Shown here: piece after piece, positions 1 through 11,165 of the stretch
How the letters are laid out: each line of letters begins with the position of its first letter
Position numbering within the stretch: position 1 is the first letter of the stretch
Assembly: GCA_946807835.1 (NCBI GenBank)
Contig: OX327710.1
Span: 19,968,501 to 20,032,500, forward strand
Direction: 5' to 3'
DNA from: Ailanthus altissimus
Taxonomy: Eukaryota; Streptophyta; Magnoliopsida; Sapindales; Simaroubaceae
DNA length: 64,000 nt
Notes under the pieces: generated by a model
What the model saw: the letters and a program-made list of their open reading frames with translations, nothing else
What the model was told of the DNA's origin: nothing
The model's database searches: none
Translations under genes and position numbers: made by a program

Positions 1-1686
1 TTTGGTGATTCCAAGTTCTAAGTTTGATTATCAGTATAATAGAGTGCTAGATATTGAGCATATAAATGATTGTCTGGGTAAGAAAGTGGTGGTGTCGTTT
101 GAGGAGTTTGTGGAAATGAAAAAAAATCATGTCCACATTGATAGATTTTTGTGTTATTTCGGGTCACCACAGCCATGTTATGTTGACGAGGAGCATATCA
201 AGAAGTTGAAGCAGTTGGGTTTGTCTATAGGGAAGATTGAGAGTGTTTGGAAACATGAGGATGTGAGGAAGCCGAGTAAAAAGACAATGCAAGATGTTGA
301 GGGGAAGTTTAAGACTGATGATGATGTGATTGCGGTAGGGGATGTGTTTTTTGCTGATGTTGAGCATGATTTGGTTATGCAACCGGGTGGTCCTATTACT
401 CATAAGTGTAAGACTTTGATTGAACCCAGTAGGCTTATTATGCTTACTGCCCAGCGCTTTGTTCAGACCTTCTTGGGGAGTAATTTCATTGCTCTGCATT
501 TCCGGCGCCATGGATTTTTGAAGTTCTGGTATGTTTTTCTCTCCCTGTTTCTTCTCTGCAGTTACTACATCGTCTGTTTTTAGCCACAGAAATCTTGTTA
601 ATGATTCATTATATAGTTTGTGCAGCACTAGAGGTTGATGACGATGTTTATGTTTTCCAATGGTTAAATGTCAGCTAACTTGTGAATCATTGGTTATTTT
701 GACAGCAATGCTAAAAAGCCAAGTTGCTTTTACCCTATCCCCCAAGCTGCAGATTGCATAGCTCGGATGGTTGAAAGAGCCAATGCACCCGTCATATATC
801 TTTCCACAGATGCAGCAGATAGTGAAACTAGTTTGCTGCAATCTCTGGTTGTGGTGAATGGGAAGACTGTACCACTTGTTAAACGACCTCCTCGTAATTC
901 TGCTGAAAAATGGGATGCTTTATTATATAGGCATCACATCGAGGATGATCCCCAGGTGAAGCTATACTCCCACAACTTTTGTTTGTTAAGTAGCTTTTCC
1001 AGGAGGATTTTTAGTAATCTGAACTTAGCAAAACATTTTCTACCCCCCCACCCCACCCCAAAGAAAAAGAAAAACACAGTTTTTATCTGGTGGAAAGAAA
1101 CACAAGTTGAGTTGATTATACTTGTATATGTATGTTCTATTTGGCAGGGTGGTTGTTCATACAAGGAAGGGCTTTGACTAGTTTCTCCCCTGACCATCCT
1201 TAATTTTTAAGAAAGTAGGATTGTCTAGGTTTTTCCATGGGGATTTTGGGTAGTGCCTCGGGATTTATTAGTCCATTATGAATCAGTTGAATGCTGAGTC
1301 TCATTTTCTCAGTTTTGGATCAAAATCCAAGAAATCTTCTATGGGACAAGCTAACTTAATGAAAATTTACTGAATAATTTCATTTTTTTGTTCTGTTTTT
1401 ACGTTAGATCTTCATCACTTTGTAATGAATTTTTCAATTTTAATGTCTTGTTGTTTGGTTAGGTTTACATATATTGATGATGTGTGTTCACTGAATTTCT
1501 GAATTGAAGGTGGATGCCATGCTTGATAAGACAATCTGCGCCATGTCTAGTGTGTTCATTGGAGCTTCTGGATCTACTTTCACGGAGGATATCTTGCGGC
1601 TACGGAAGGATTGGGGATCCGCTTCCCGGTGCGATGAGTACCTCTGCCAAGGTGAAGAGCCAAACTTCATTGCAGAGGATGAATGA
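1..1686 (+). CDS. Plant O-fucosyltransferase family protein, 3' part (5' end outside window)
   Basis: Three exons are visible: 1-528 (continuing upstream of the window), 706-955 and 1510-1686, stop TGA at 1684-1686. The joins keep frame; the codon split at 528/706 gives Cys in ...GFLKFC-NAKKPS. The frame is open from the left edge without an ATG, so the start lies outside. The product resembles plant GDP-fucose O-fucosyltransferase-like proteins (POFUT-like fold, Golgi/ER type II enzymes that move fucose from GDP-fucose to protein or glycan). Supporting segments are the HFRRHGF motif, whose arginines are typical of the donor-binding region, the stretch VIYLSTDAA, and the C-terminal block FIGASGSTFTEDILRLR. 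The acceptor substrate cannot be told. The C-terminus ends naturally in EEPNFIAEDE. Family call is firm; the individual member is not identified. Confidence 0.85.
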
Positions 1687-2739
1687 TGAAGAAGATGCAG
1701 AATGAATTATTACATCTTGTGATTAAAGCTACCTTCTCTATCTGCACCTTCCTTCGATGGACTCAAATTTTTTTTAACATGTATTCTACTGTATGATAAT
1801 AGCATTTGTAATCTTAAATTTTGTTTCACACCATTTCACTGTATGATAATATCTTATAGAATGTCACTTTTATCCTAGATTGTTTCAATTGTTAATCATT
1901 GTTTTGGGAATGGATTTTGTATTGCACTTGGTGCTTGTGAATTTGGCCTCTAAACTTCAATCTCGTGCCTCTTGGAATAAGTCCCTGATGCAGTAGTTGC
2001 AAGAACAATTTGCTGGTTTCTATTTTCAAAATTTTATTGTGGGTAAGATTTTGAGGGGGAACTTAATTGCTTACACTTGTATAGATATGAAATGCTGGTA
2101 GATTTATATCACTATTGGCTTTGTACTGTATTCTTGCAATTTGCAGACTGGTAATGGGCTAGTTGATGAGACCATATCTTAGATGCTTCAACTATCAGCA
2201 GATTCTTGTAAATTGCATTGAAAGCATATACTAACAGAATGCATTTCACTGTATGGGTAAAGGTGGTGTTCTTTAAGCAAAAGTCTTCTGCATAAGAGAA
2301 CCGCATGCCGAACAACTTTAATAATCAAGTGAAATATCTCATGTAAAAAAATTAAATATTGTAATAATATAATAGATATTGGCCCTTATATATAGCATGT
2401 GGTTTTAGCTGAGATGGCGCATGTTGAGCGGCAATCCCTTATGACTCAGACGGAACTGTAACTGGCACAACCCTCCCTTGACCTTGATTTTGTAGTTTAC
2501 TGCATCTAGTATTAATCTCATATATAATAAAGTATAAATCCCGCCCCGCCGCTTCTGCGGTTCAGCCTCATCGTTTCATTGACTTAGTTTATATGCACAT
2601 ATCGCTCGGCACCCATTTATTTTATTAAGAGGAGCTTTGTTTCTATTTGGTTGTCAATCAACTTAGAATATACGACAGGTTAAGAACGAATATTCAAAAG
2701 AAACCCACCCCCACCACACCCCCAAAAAAAAAAAAAGTG
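1687..2739. other. 3' UTR and intergenic DNA
   Basis: Between the O-fucosyltransferase stop and the next ATG there is T-rich non-coding sequence with no ORF of recognisable family. The first part should be the 3' UTR. A short GC-rich patch near 2540-2570 and a C/A-rich stretch at 2700-2735 sit just upstream of the next gene and probably belong to its promoter and 5' leader. No repeat or RNA gene was recognised. Confidence 0.5.
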
Positions 2740-5700
2740 ATGAGAGCGAGATTGGTTGTGTTCCCAGTGAAAGGCAGGAACTGGTGCTTTAGCAGATCCG
2801 TAGACCCATTAGCAGCTGCTGAAACGGCAGCTTTTTCTCACACTCCAACAACTCTCAAGCAACTATGGCACAGCTTCTCTTCTTCTTCTACTTTCATTCA
2901 GAACAGCAAATCCAACAATGTCGAACTTGTCGTAGATTTCATTTCCCACAAGGTCTCATATCAATCTGGGTTTGATCCAAATCACATTTCAAATATGTTA
3001 TTTTGCATATTTGATCCAAATGCTCATCTGGGTTTGTCTCTGAATAGATGAATATGGCGTGGATTGGCCTGGAGAAGGCCCCTCTGGGGACTTTGAAGAA
3101 TAAGATTCATGGGTATGTTTCAAAGTTTTTATTTTTTAAATTCTGGGTACTATTGGTTGTGGTGATTAATATTTGATTTCTTGTAGATTGGGATTGAAGC
3201 TGTTGGCAACGGTAAAGCCATCTGAGATATTCTTGAAATCCATTTCCAAGGAGGTTACTCGAGTTGAAGTTACTTATCCTTCAAGGTTATTTTTCTATTT
3301 TTTTTTCTTGATGTCCTTTTTTTTTGGGTGGTAGCTCAACTAATGAACAGATGAGGTTAATGAATGATATAAACTAAGTAGCCTAATATCTTCTAAAATT
3401 AGAAAAATGATAATAGTACATTTGTCATTCAACTTTTGAAGTTACTATCTTTGTATAATACACCTGCATTTCTTGCCTTCTCATTCTCAAACAAAGTTGA
3501 GAAAAGGGAAAAAAAGAATATTCAATTATAATTTTTGTTGTGATTATTCATGTTTTAGGTTTTACGGTCGACATGTGCTCTTTTATTTTTCATATTCAGA
3601 CATCACTCAGGCGCATCTACATCAGGACAAAGCTTGTAGGCCAGTGTTTGGGGTTTCAATTAGGCTGATCACTTTTCAGCTGCATCATACTGATCATATA
3701 GTAGAATACAATTGGCATCTAGCTTACTGTATTCTGGCAATATAGGATATTTGACAAAATCTAATTTACTATAAGAAGGGATATAAATCCAGGATACATT
3801 TAGGGTCAGGATTAGAATTGCTTTCTCAATTTCTTTTCGCGCCTTAATGCTCAGTTTTCACTACATTTGCAGTTTAAATGCACGCCTGGTGCGTCGAAGG
3901 TTACGACATATCGCCATGAGGTAATCGTTTCTCTCATTGTTTATTTGACATATTAATTAACAATTAGAAGGTACTAGCAATTTATCATCCTATGTGGCCT
4001 GAAATGCCCAAAATATCTGAACAACACCTAATGCTGGATGGACCTCAGAATTGTTTGTGGATTGTGGAGATCCTCACCTTTGATGAAAATTGTTCTTTTG
4101 GCAGGCTGGATATATATATATATATATATTTTATTTTATTTTATCTTTTTGAAATAAAAAAATAGATCTTTTACCATAGATTGGTATTTGTTTAGACAGA
4201 AATACTTAGGTTAAAATAAACAAAAGAGTATGCCTGTTCTGCTGATCATTGCTGTTATGGGTGTTGCTAATATATTCAGAGAGCGACCATTTGATTGCGT
4301 CCCTTTTGTGGAAGGACATAACAAATAGTAATACAGATAAATCAGCAAGTGCTAAGCTTGATGTTTTGACAGTGACATTGACACTTCTTCAGTAAAGCCT
4401 GTTGCTAGAGCCCTCCAGTGGCTAGCTAATTGATCCCTTCATTTGGAATTGTTATTTTATTTTTTATAACTTCTTTTCAAAGCAGAAGATCTTTGAAGTT
4501 GTATATGAAGTTTGTTTACACTTAATAAGCTTTTTCCTAATGAACAACATCTTCTAAGAACAACTGCTTTCTGATTATCAGGGGCAGCATCATCCACAAG
4601 AACTACTTTTATGGTTCAGTTTCTTTGCTTCCATTGACTTCTGCATTTTCTGTAAGTATTTGTTAGTTTCAAAATTTGTGCAATGAATTTTGTTTACATC
4701 TTGGGTTTTAGATTCAACTTATGGGCACCATCTAATTTAGTGAGGAGGTCTCTTGTAGTTATGTAAGAATTTTCGATCAAATTTCGGTAGGAACAGCTGA
4801 ACAGAGATGGGGTTCCGATTGAAAACATAGAAGCGTTTCAATGGAAGAACTATTTTTTTATTTTCTTTAATTTTTTTTTCCTTTTGGAAAGCTTTTATAG
4901 TTTAGGTACTATATAAAATTTCACATGGTCTTAATGTGCATATTGTTTTATCAAATCCACTTTGTGCCACATACTTGTTCTCTTTGTTATGTAGGTTTTG
5001 CCTCTGCCTAACATCCCATTCTTTTGGATTTTATATCGCACTTACTCACATTGGCGAGCTCTCCAGGTGGGCATGGCATTCTGAACTTAATTGACTTAGT
5101 TAATTTGTGAAGATGAGAATCAGAGTTGGATATGTTTACATGCTACTTTTTAACATAGATATTAATATGATGACATTCTTTTTATCTTTTATTTATTTTT
5201 TCAATTTGATTTTTGTTTTTGGCTGCCCTCCCCCTTTATACCTGGCATGAATCTGGTTCTGTTATCTTTTCTTTTCTTTTATATAGTTAATTTGTTATTG
5301 TAGGGAAGTGAGAAGCTCCTTCAGTTAGTTTCAGATCACTCGCAGGCTCAGAACATTGCTACTTCTAATGTGAAGGAGAATCAAGATGAGCATAAAAACT
5401 CTGAGGATGAAACCAGCAATTTGCTAGGTTCTCTATGGGTAAGTTCTTTCATTACAGCAGTATCCTGGTAATAATAAGTTGTATTAGTCTTAAAAAGCAG
5501 TCTGTTTCTTTTAATTGTGTTTTTAACTGCGGATTTTTTCACTTGGAACCATCAGTAAATCATGAGCTTCAAGCCTTGAAATATTTTTGTTTCCATGCCA
5601 CGTACTATAATTAGTGATGAGCTATATATCTCCTTTTTTGTTTTCTGACAATATGGAACTTCGCTTTGATTTAACCTCAATAGAAAATGCCATATAAGTA

Positions 5701-6708
5701 GCTTTTGATTGCATTTTGAAACTTTAATCAATCTGGAACCAACCCTATCAATCACCTCCTCTCGATCTCTTTTTCCTCTCTGTTTCTTTTTCTTTTGTTC
5801 TCTATTCTCTTCTCTTTTCATTTTGTATTCCTTGAGCCAAGCCGAGACTGAAAGAGAATAAATTAGGCAAGATGAGAAGATGGGATATTTTAAGTATGAT
5901 GTTGGGAAATTAACATAATGTAATGACTATATCTGTAGTTTCACATCTTCCTTTATGCTTATGCGCAGCAATATTCTATCCATTTGAATAGATTGATTTC
6001 ATTACTTTTCAGTTCTGCTGTTTTGAAATGGCTATCTTTGCTTTACTCTGATCACAATGATTTGTACTCAGCTTGTTTCATTGATATTTTCATCTTGCTT
6101 GAAGTTAAGATTTGAAATGACATTTGCAAGTGTTAGTTACTTCTCGTACTTTTTAAATGCTAACAAAAAGCATTTAAGAGTTGTAATAGTGGTCATTGGC
6201 ATGGCCTAGTGGTAACTATACTTCTGATTAATGTCAAGATTCTGAGTTTGAATACCTTCCCCTCAAGATAAAAATAATACATATATATTGTCATTCCTTA
6301 ACCAATCCTCTCCGCTTCTATTTGTAGTAACTTTTTATTTCTGTTGCAATATATATTGGAGTCAACTTGATTGGATGTCCAGAACTTGAATGAGATATAT
6401 TCTTGGGTTTCATCTATTTTTTACCTATTGCCATTGACGATGCTTTTATCTCCATAACCAACTTATTTATGCATAATTCTATATTTCCACTGCTCATCCC
6501 TTGGCTCTCTGTATACCTACCATGGTAATGTTTAACACTTCATTTTGTGTCACAATATAAATAGGTGTTGCAGCCATCAGGAGCACTCGACGAACTTATT
6601 CGCCGTGGAGACAGAGACAATGGTCTCAGTAAATGTGCATTTTCGGATATCTGCAAGATCTTTAAGTTGAACACCATGGAAGTTTTAAAGTACAGGGACA
6701 CAATGTAG
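2740..6708 (+). CDS. Mit_KHE1-like (mitochondrial K+/H+ exchange-related) protein, complete
   Basis: Eight exons: 2740-2952, 3048-3112, 3187-3285, 3873-3920, 4582-4651, 4995-5066, 5304-5438 and 6565-6708 (TAG). Every join has GT/AG ends and keeps frame, giving 281 residues. The ATG at 2740 is chosen because it is the first in its frame and starts MRARLVVFPVKGRNWCF, the usual N-terminus of this family. The protein resembles the conserved family related to fungal C23H3.12c (Pfam Mit_KHE1), which has been linked to mitochondrial K+/H+ exchange; the role in plants is inferred. A hydrophobic stretch around residues 155-180 (SVSLLPLTSAFSVLPLPN then IPFFWILY) could touch a membrane. Residues about 190-235 are polar and acidic, likely disordered. 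The last intron (5439-6564) holds a decayed SINE. An AATAAA lies near 6773. Confidence 0.85.
6196..6300 (+). repeat. Decayed tRNA-derived SINE-like head in an intron
   Basis: Inside the last intron of the Mit_KHE1-like gene, TGGCCTAGTGG at 6202-6212 matches a Pol III A box and GAGTTTGAATACC at 6244-6256 resembles a B box with one extra base. Their spacing of about 30 bases is tRNA-like. No tRNA cloverleaf closes, so this is read as a degraded SINE head rather than a tRNA gene. Target duplications were not found. Confidence 0.45.
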
Positions 6709-6919
6709 TTGACATTGTTCTGTATTTACCAGCTGGAATATAACATGTATAACTAGGTGACATTTTGATGAAAATAAATACCAAATTTGTGAAGAATATT
6801 GGAATAAGCAAATTTTTCTTTTTTTTATTTTTCCCAATTTAATGCAGTTCATATACAATTACTATTGACACATTGATTCGCTTCTTTATTCTCTGAACAA
6901 ATTGCTTTCATCAATTAGC

Positions 6920-7627
6920 CATGGAGCCAAGCCCCCACAACCAGCAAAAGTTGAGTGGACATGGGAGGATAACAAGAAGTTTGAGAATGCACTTGCTTGT
7001 GAAAAATCTTGATTCTCCACATTTCTTTGAACTAATTGCCTTGAGAGTTGCTGCAAAAAATGTTTCTCAAATCCAAGAACGTCATGATGCATTAGTTGAA
7101 GATCTATCAATCTGAATGTGATTGAGTCAGGTCTTGTTCCATTGCCCTTGAAGCAGAAAATAAGACTAGCCATAGCCATCACCCAAGCAAAGCAGGAGTT
7201 CCATGGACACCTGAAGGACACGAGTGTACAAACCATGTTTCAAGTTTTGCGTTACACGTTTTCATCTCCATTGTTCGCATGTTTCAGTTTTTGTATAGGA
7301 AGTTCCATGTTTGTATATGACGAGTGTTTGGCATCCAAACAATTTCTCAGAATCTAAAGTATGTGAATGTTGATATTGATTGTCAGGTTGTTACTGCAAG
7401 GCCTGGAGAAGTACGGGAAGGGAGATTGGAAGAGCATTTCCGAGAAGTGTGTGCTGCTAACAAAGACTACGATTCAAGTAGCAAGTCATGCCCAGAGCCA
7501 GAAATATTTCAATCGCCTCCAATACCAAAACCCAAAGTCTGCTGCCAGTAAATCCAATTCTCAAACTCAGAAGAAGCATTCTGTGTTGCCCACATTATTA
7601 ATCTTATTCCCTCCTTGTCATCAGTAA
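6920..7627 (+). pseudogene. DIVARICATA-type MYB (two SANT domains) pseudogene
   Basis: Pieces of a DIV-like transcription factor lie in order but in shifting frames. First SANT domain: VEWTWEDNKKFENALA (about 6947-7000), then after a one-base shift near 7008 the rest, ending HDALVEDLS at about 7082-7110. A stop and a second shift follow at 7113, then IESGLVPLP, then another shift before GVPWTPEGHE (7195-7223). The SHAQKYF-type SANT domain resumes after what looks like the ancestral intron (donor at 7224, acceptor ending 7386): [14 protein letters not shown] and [12 protein letters not shown], with two extra residues breaking the canonical SHAQKYF. At least three frame breaks make a working protein unlikely. 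Introns that would repair all of them were not found. Confidence 0.75.
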
Positions 7628-8550
7628 ATAATGCTGGTTTGTTGTCTCAAAGCAACGTTGGTAGATAATAGAAAATATATTATGCCGATGTTATTCATTA
7701 TATTCAAGAGGAAACTTCGAATACAACCATTTTTATTACACATGATGATGATGGAATAAGCATAGCATTAAGGGGTGAAGTCAAGTTCTTATTTATTTAC
7801 TTTTTGACTTGAAAGAAGAGGAATTGAACTTAAAACCTCTATTTTAATAAAAAATTTTAAAATTTCTAATAAGCCATTTATTTAAACAAAGTCATTACAC
7901 CTTAGAGGTAGAGAATTGCCATTAGAGTTCAAATCCTCCTTATTTTAATAATAATAAGAAGCACACTTTAATTATTTTAAATAATTCATAATTATTCCTA
8001 ATTTTCCTATACTCTCATTCATTCAACACTCTTAAGTTTTATTATATGTGTAATTCTTAAAAAAAAGAAAAGATATTTAGACTCTCAAAATTTAAACAAA
8101 TGATAGTTTCAATCCCTTATATTTAAATTTATTCAAAAATACCCATTTTTGTTAAAGTTTTTTTAAAATCCTTTTCATCAATTTTTTTTTTCTCTTATGT
8201 TCAATTGAATGAAATAATACTACTATCATATAGATTACAAAATTTTAAATTTAATAATATTAATAATAAATTAGAATTTTGTTGTTGTCGTTTCTAAATA
8301 AATTTTTTTAAGTAATTTTAAAAATATGAGATAAAACTATCCTTTTAAAAATCTAAATGCCTTAATTCTAATAAAATATAGGATTTATCAAATAATTTAA
8401 CGATTTGTTTCTAATGAAAGGCTAAGTAGAACTGCAATAATAACAAATATGTCCTAATTATAATACTATTAAGTTGCTTTTGGCGTACTCTTGTTTCAAA
8501 TCTCAAAAGATAATACACTTTAATATTACACTTATTAAATTTTAATATAT
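7628..8550. other. AT-rich intergenic DNA with a SINE-like B box
   Basis: No gene is supported. At 7877-7950 there is a possible SINE remnant: GAGTTCAAATCCTCC (about 7925-7939) is a good Pol III B box, preceded by a weak A-box-like TTAGAGGTAGAG. The rest is poly-A/T tracts. Confidence 0.35.
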
Positions 8551-9345
8551 TTTTTATCCTCTAAATGTGTCTAACATATATAAAATAATAAAATAAAATG
8601 ATAGATAATTTTAAAAATTGAAAAAATTAATTATCTTATAAATAATTAACACATTACTTAGATTAAAAATATTGAGATCAAATTTGAAAAGTAAAGATAG
8701 TTAAAAGGTGGACACAGTTAGCTCAATTGGTTTGTTTTTTGAATTAAAACCTCTTATATTAGAGTGGGATTTTTTAAATATTTTTTGTTATAAAAAATTT
8801 AAATTAAAAATAAAACTTTAGGAAAATATTTTTATCCTCTAAATATGTCTAACATATATAGAATGATAAAATAATGTGATTGATAACTTTAGAAATTGAA
8901 ACAATTAATTATCTTATAAATAATTAACACATTACTTAGATTAAAAATATTGAGATCAAAATTGAAAAGTGTAAAGACAGTTAAAAGGTGGACACAGTTT
9001 GCTCAATTCGTTAGCTTTTTGAATTGAAACCTGTTATATTAGAGTGAAAAATTTTAAATATTTTTTGTTATAAAAATTAAAATTAAAAATTAAAAATTCA
9101 TTCTCTAAATGTGTCTAACATATATAGAATGATAAAATAATGTGATGAATAATTTTAGAAATTGAAAAAAATTAATTATCTTATAAATAATTAACACATT
9201 ACTTAGATTAAAAATATTAAGATCAAAATTAAAAAGTGGACACAGTTCGCTTTTTGAATTGAAACCTACTATATTAGAGTGGGGTTTTTTAAATATATTT
9301 TTCTAATAAAAAACTAAAATTAAAAATAAAAATTTTAAGGAAATT
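8551..9345. repeat. Three tandem copies of a ~270-bp AT-rich repeat
   Basis: The unit starts near 8561, 8839 and 9105 (spacings 278 and 266). Each begins CTAAATGTGTCTAACATATA or a near variant and contains AATAATTAACACATTACTTAG, then a segment with GGTGGACACAGTT and ATATTAGAGTG. Copies 1 and 2 carry TTAGCTCAATTGG or TTGCTCAATTCG, which looks like a tRNA A box; copy 3 has lost about 25 bases there. No coding potential. Origin unknown. Confidence 0.8.
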
Positions 9346-11020
9346 TTTTTAACTAACCCCTCTTTTAATTCATGTTTCTTTTTTAACCGCATACTAGATT
9401 ACAAATTTTTTATAACTAAAAAACTTAAAATAGGACATTTATGTCGCCCAATCATATTTTCTTCTTCTTCTCTTATAATTTTTTATTTTTGGACAAGAAA
9501 ATATGATAAATTCTTAGTAAATTATTTAAAAAAATTTATATATAAAATTTATTGTGATAAATATGATTAAAATAAGTAGATTATTATTATATGGTATAAT
9601 GTAGGTAAGTTTTATAAATAAATAAAAAAAGGTGAAAAAAGACTTGGACATTAAAATAATTGCTTGGAAAGGGTGAAAAATTGATGAAAATAGCCACCGA
9701 GGCATTGCATGCGGTGGTTGTCCATTTTGCGCCCACAGTGCACGCCATGGCATGCATCAATGTCTTCTATTGCGCCGCTGACCACCCTTTAGTTTCAATT
9801 TTGTTTTACACATTTTGTATAATTTTGATCAAATTTACTCGTTTTTAACTAATATACTTATTTTTAACAAAAATATCTTATTTTTTAATATTATAATAAA
9901 TGTTTTTTATATAAAAATATATAAAAATCAATGTACTCATTTTTAACAAAAATATCTTATTTTTTAATATTATAATAAATATTTTTAACATGAAAATATA
10001 TATCATAAAAATATCTCATTTTCTAATATTATTGCATAATATCTCATTTGATTAGAATTTTAAAAATACAATGAGTGTATTTTTTGGGCTTTGGTTATGT
10101 TTTTAAAAGAATTGTTTAAATTAAGAGAAAATTTGATCAAGGGGCAAAATCATCCTATTTTAAGTCATTTGACTATAAAAGATTTATAAATTAATATGTG
10201 ACTAAAAAAAATAAATTAATTAAAAGGCAACTGGTTAAGAAAATTTTACATAAATAAGTGTCTATTTAGTTGGGCTTTTCTACTTGTTAAAATAGTTTTT
10301 TAATACCAAATTTTTTTTAAAAATTTTTTGATGACATTTGGTTATAATTAGAGAAGAGTTTTTGGAGATTAAAAAGACTATTTTACCTCTAACTTCTAAA
10401 AGCTTAAATTTTGAGCTTTTAAGAGTTGAGTTTTTTGAGTTTTATAATATTTGTATAATATTACATATACCATAATAATATTTTTTTTATTTCTATACTG
10501 TACCCTTAATAAAAATGAACCCTATTCAATTAACATATTTTAATATTTTTTAAAAGTTATTACACTTTTAATTCTCTATATCTTTACAATAATTATATTT
10601 TTACAATAATCTATTAAAATCTATTGTTGATATTTTATTTTTTAAATAATAAGAACTACTTTTTTTTAACTTTTGTACAAAATATAATAATTTATATTGA
10701 TTCTTTGATTACTATGTATTGATTTTATTTAATCATAATTTTTCTATTAATTAAATTTAAAAAAATACATGGTAAATTTAAATTTAAATATAAACAATTT
10801 AACTATTTAAAATTTGAATATAAATTTTATTAAGTGTCATTTTTATAATTAAATAATAAATAAATACTTTTAACAATATATAACCAAATGATCTAATATT
10901 TTAAAAAAAAATTAATTAACAATTAAATGATCCATATTTTTTAAAAAAAATTTACTTTAAAAAATTCTATTTTCAAAATATTTATTCAGAATTTAACCAA
11001 AATAATTTTAAAAGAAAGGA
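9346..11020. other. AT-rich intergenic DNA upstream of RPT1
   Basis: No gene is supported. A 40-base segment beginning TTTTTAACAAAAATATCTTA occurs twice, near 9860 and 9937. A GC-richer island at 9690-9795 contains two GCATGC palindromes and interrupts the AT-rich background. From about 10259 to 11015 the ends (TATTTAGTTGGG and the complement of TTTAACCAAAATA) are weakly inverted, which could mark a MITE, but the match is poor. Confidence 0.4.
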
Positions 11021-11028
11021 ATAAGCAT

Positions 11029-11046
11029 GGCCCAAATCAAGGCCCA
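11029..11046. promoter_or_regulatory. Two GGCCCA (site II / TGGGC-type) elements in the RPT1 promoter
   Basis: GGCCCA occurs at 11029-11034 and 11041-11046, about 120-135 bases before the RPT1 ATG. On the opposite strand these read TGGGCC, the plant site II element bound by TCP factors, and contain the TGGGC core reported for coordinated plant proteasome-gene regulation. Their paired, promoter-proximal position in AT-rich DNA supports a regulatory role, but this is inferred from motif and place only. Confidence 0.5.
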
Positions 11047-11165
11047 ATCCACTACGTAATATATGCAAATATAAATAAAAACAACAAAACCGAGAAAACA
11101 AACACAATAAGCACTTTTATTTCTCTGCAAGCAAGCTAAGTCTTCAGTCTTCCAAAACAAAAACA

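Noticed and set aside
6196..6260. Possible tRNA gene in the last Mit_KHE1-like intron
   Set aside because: A and B boxes are present but acceptor and anticodon stems do not form, and the B box has an inserted base; better read as a SINE remnant.
10259..11015. Possible MITE upstream of RPT1
   Set aside because: The inverted ends match only weakly and no target duplication was found; AT-richness alone could explain it.
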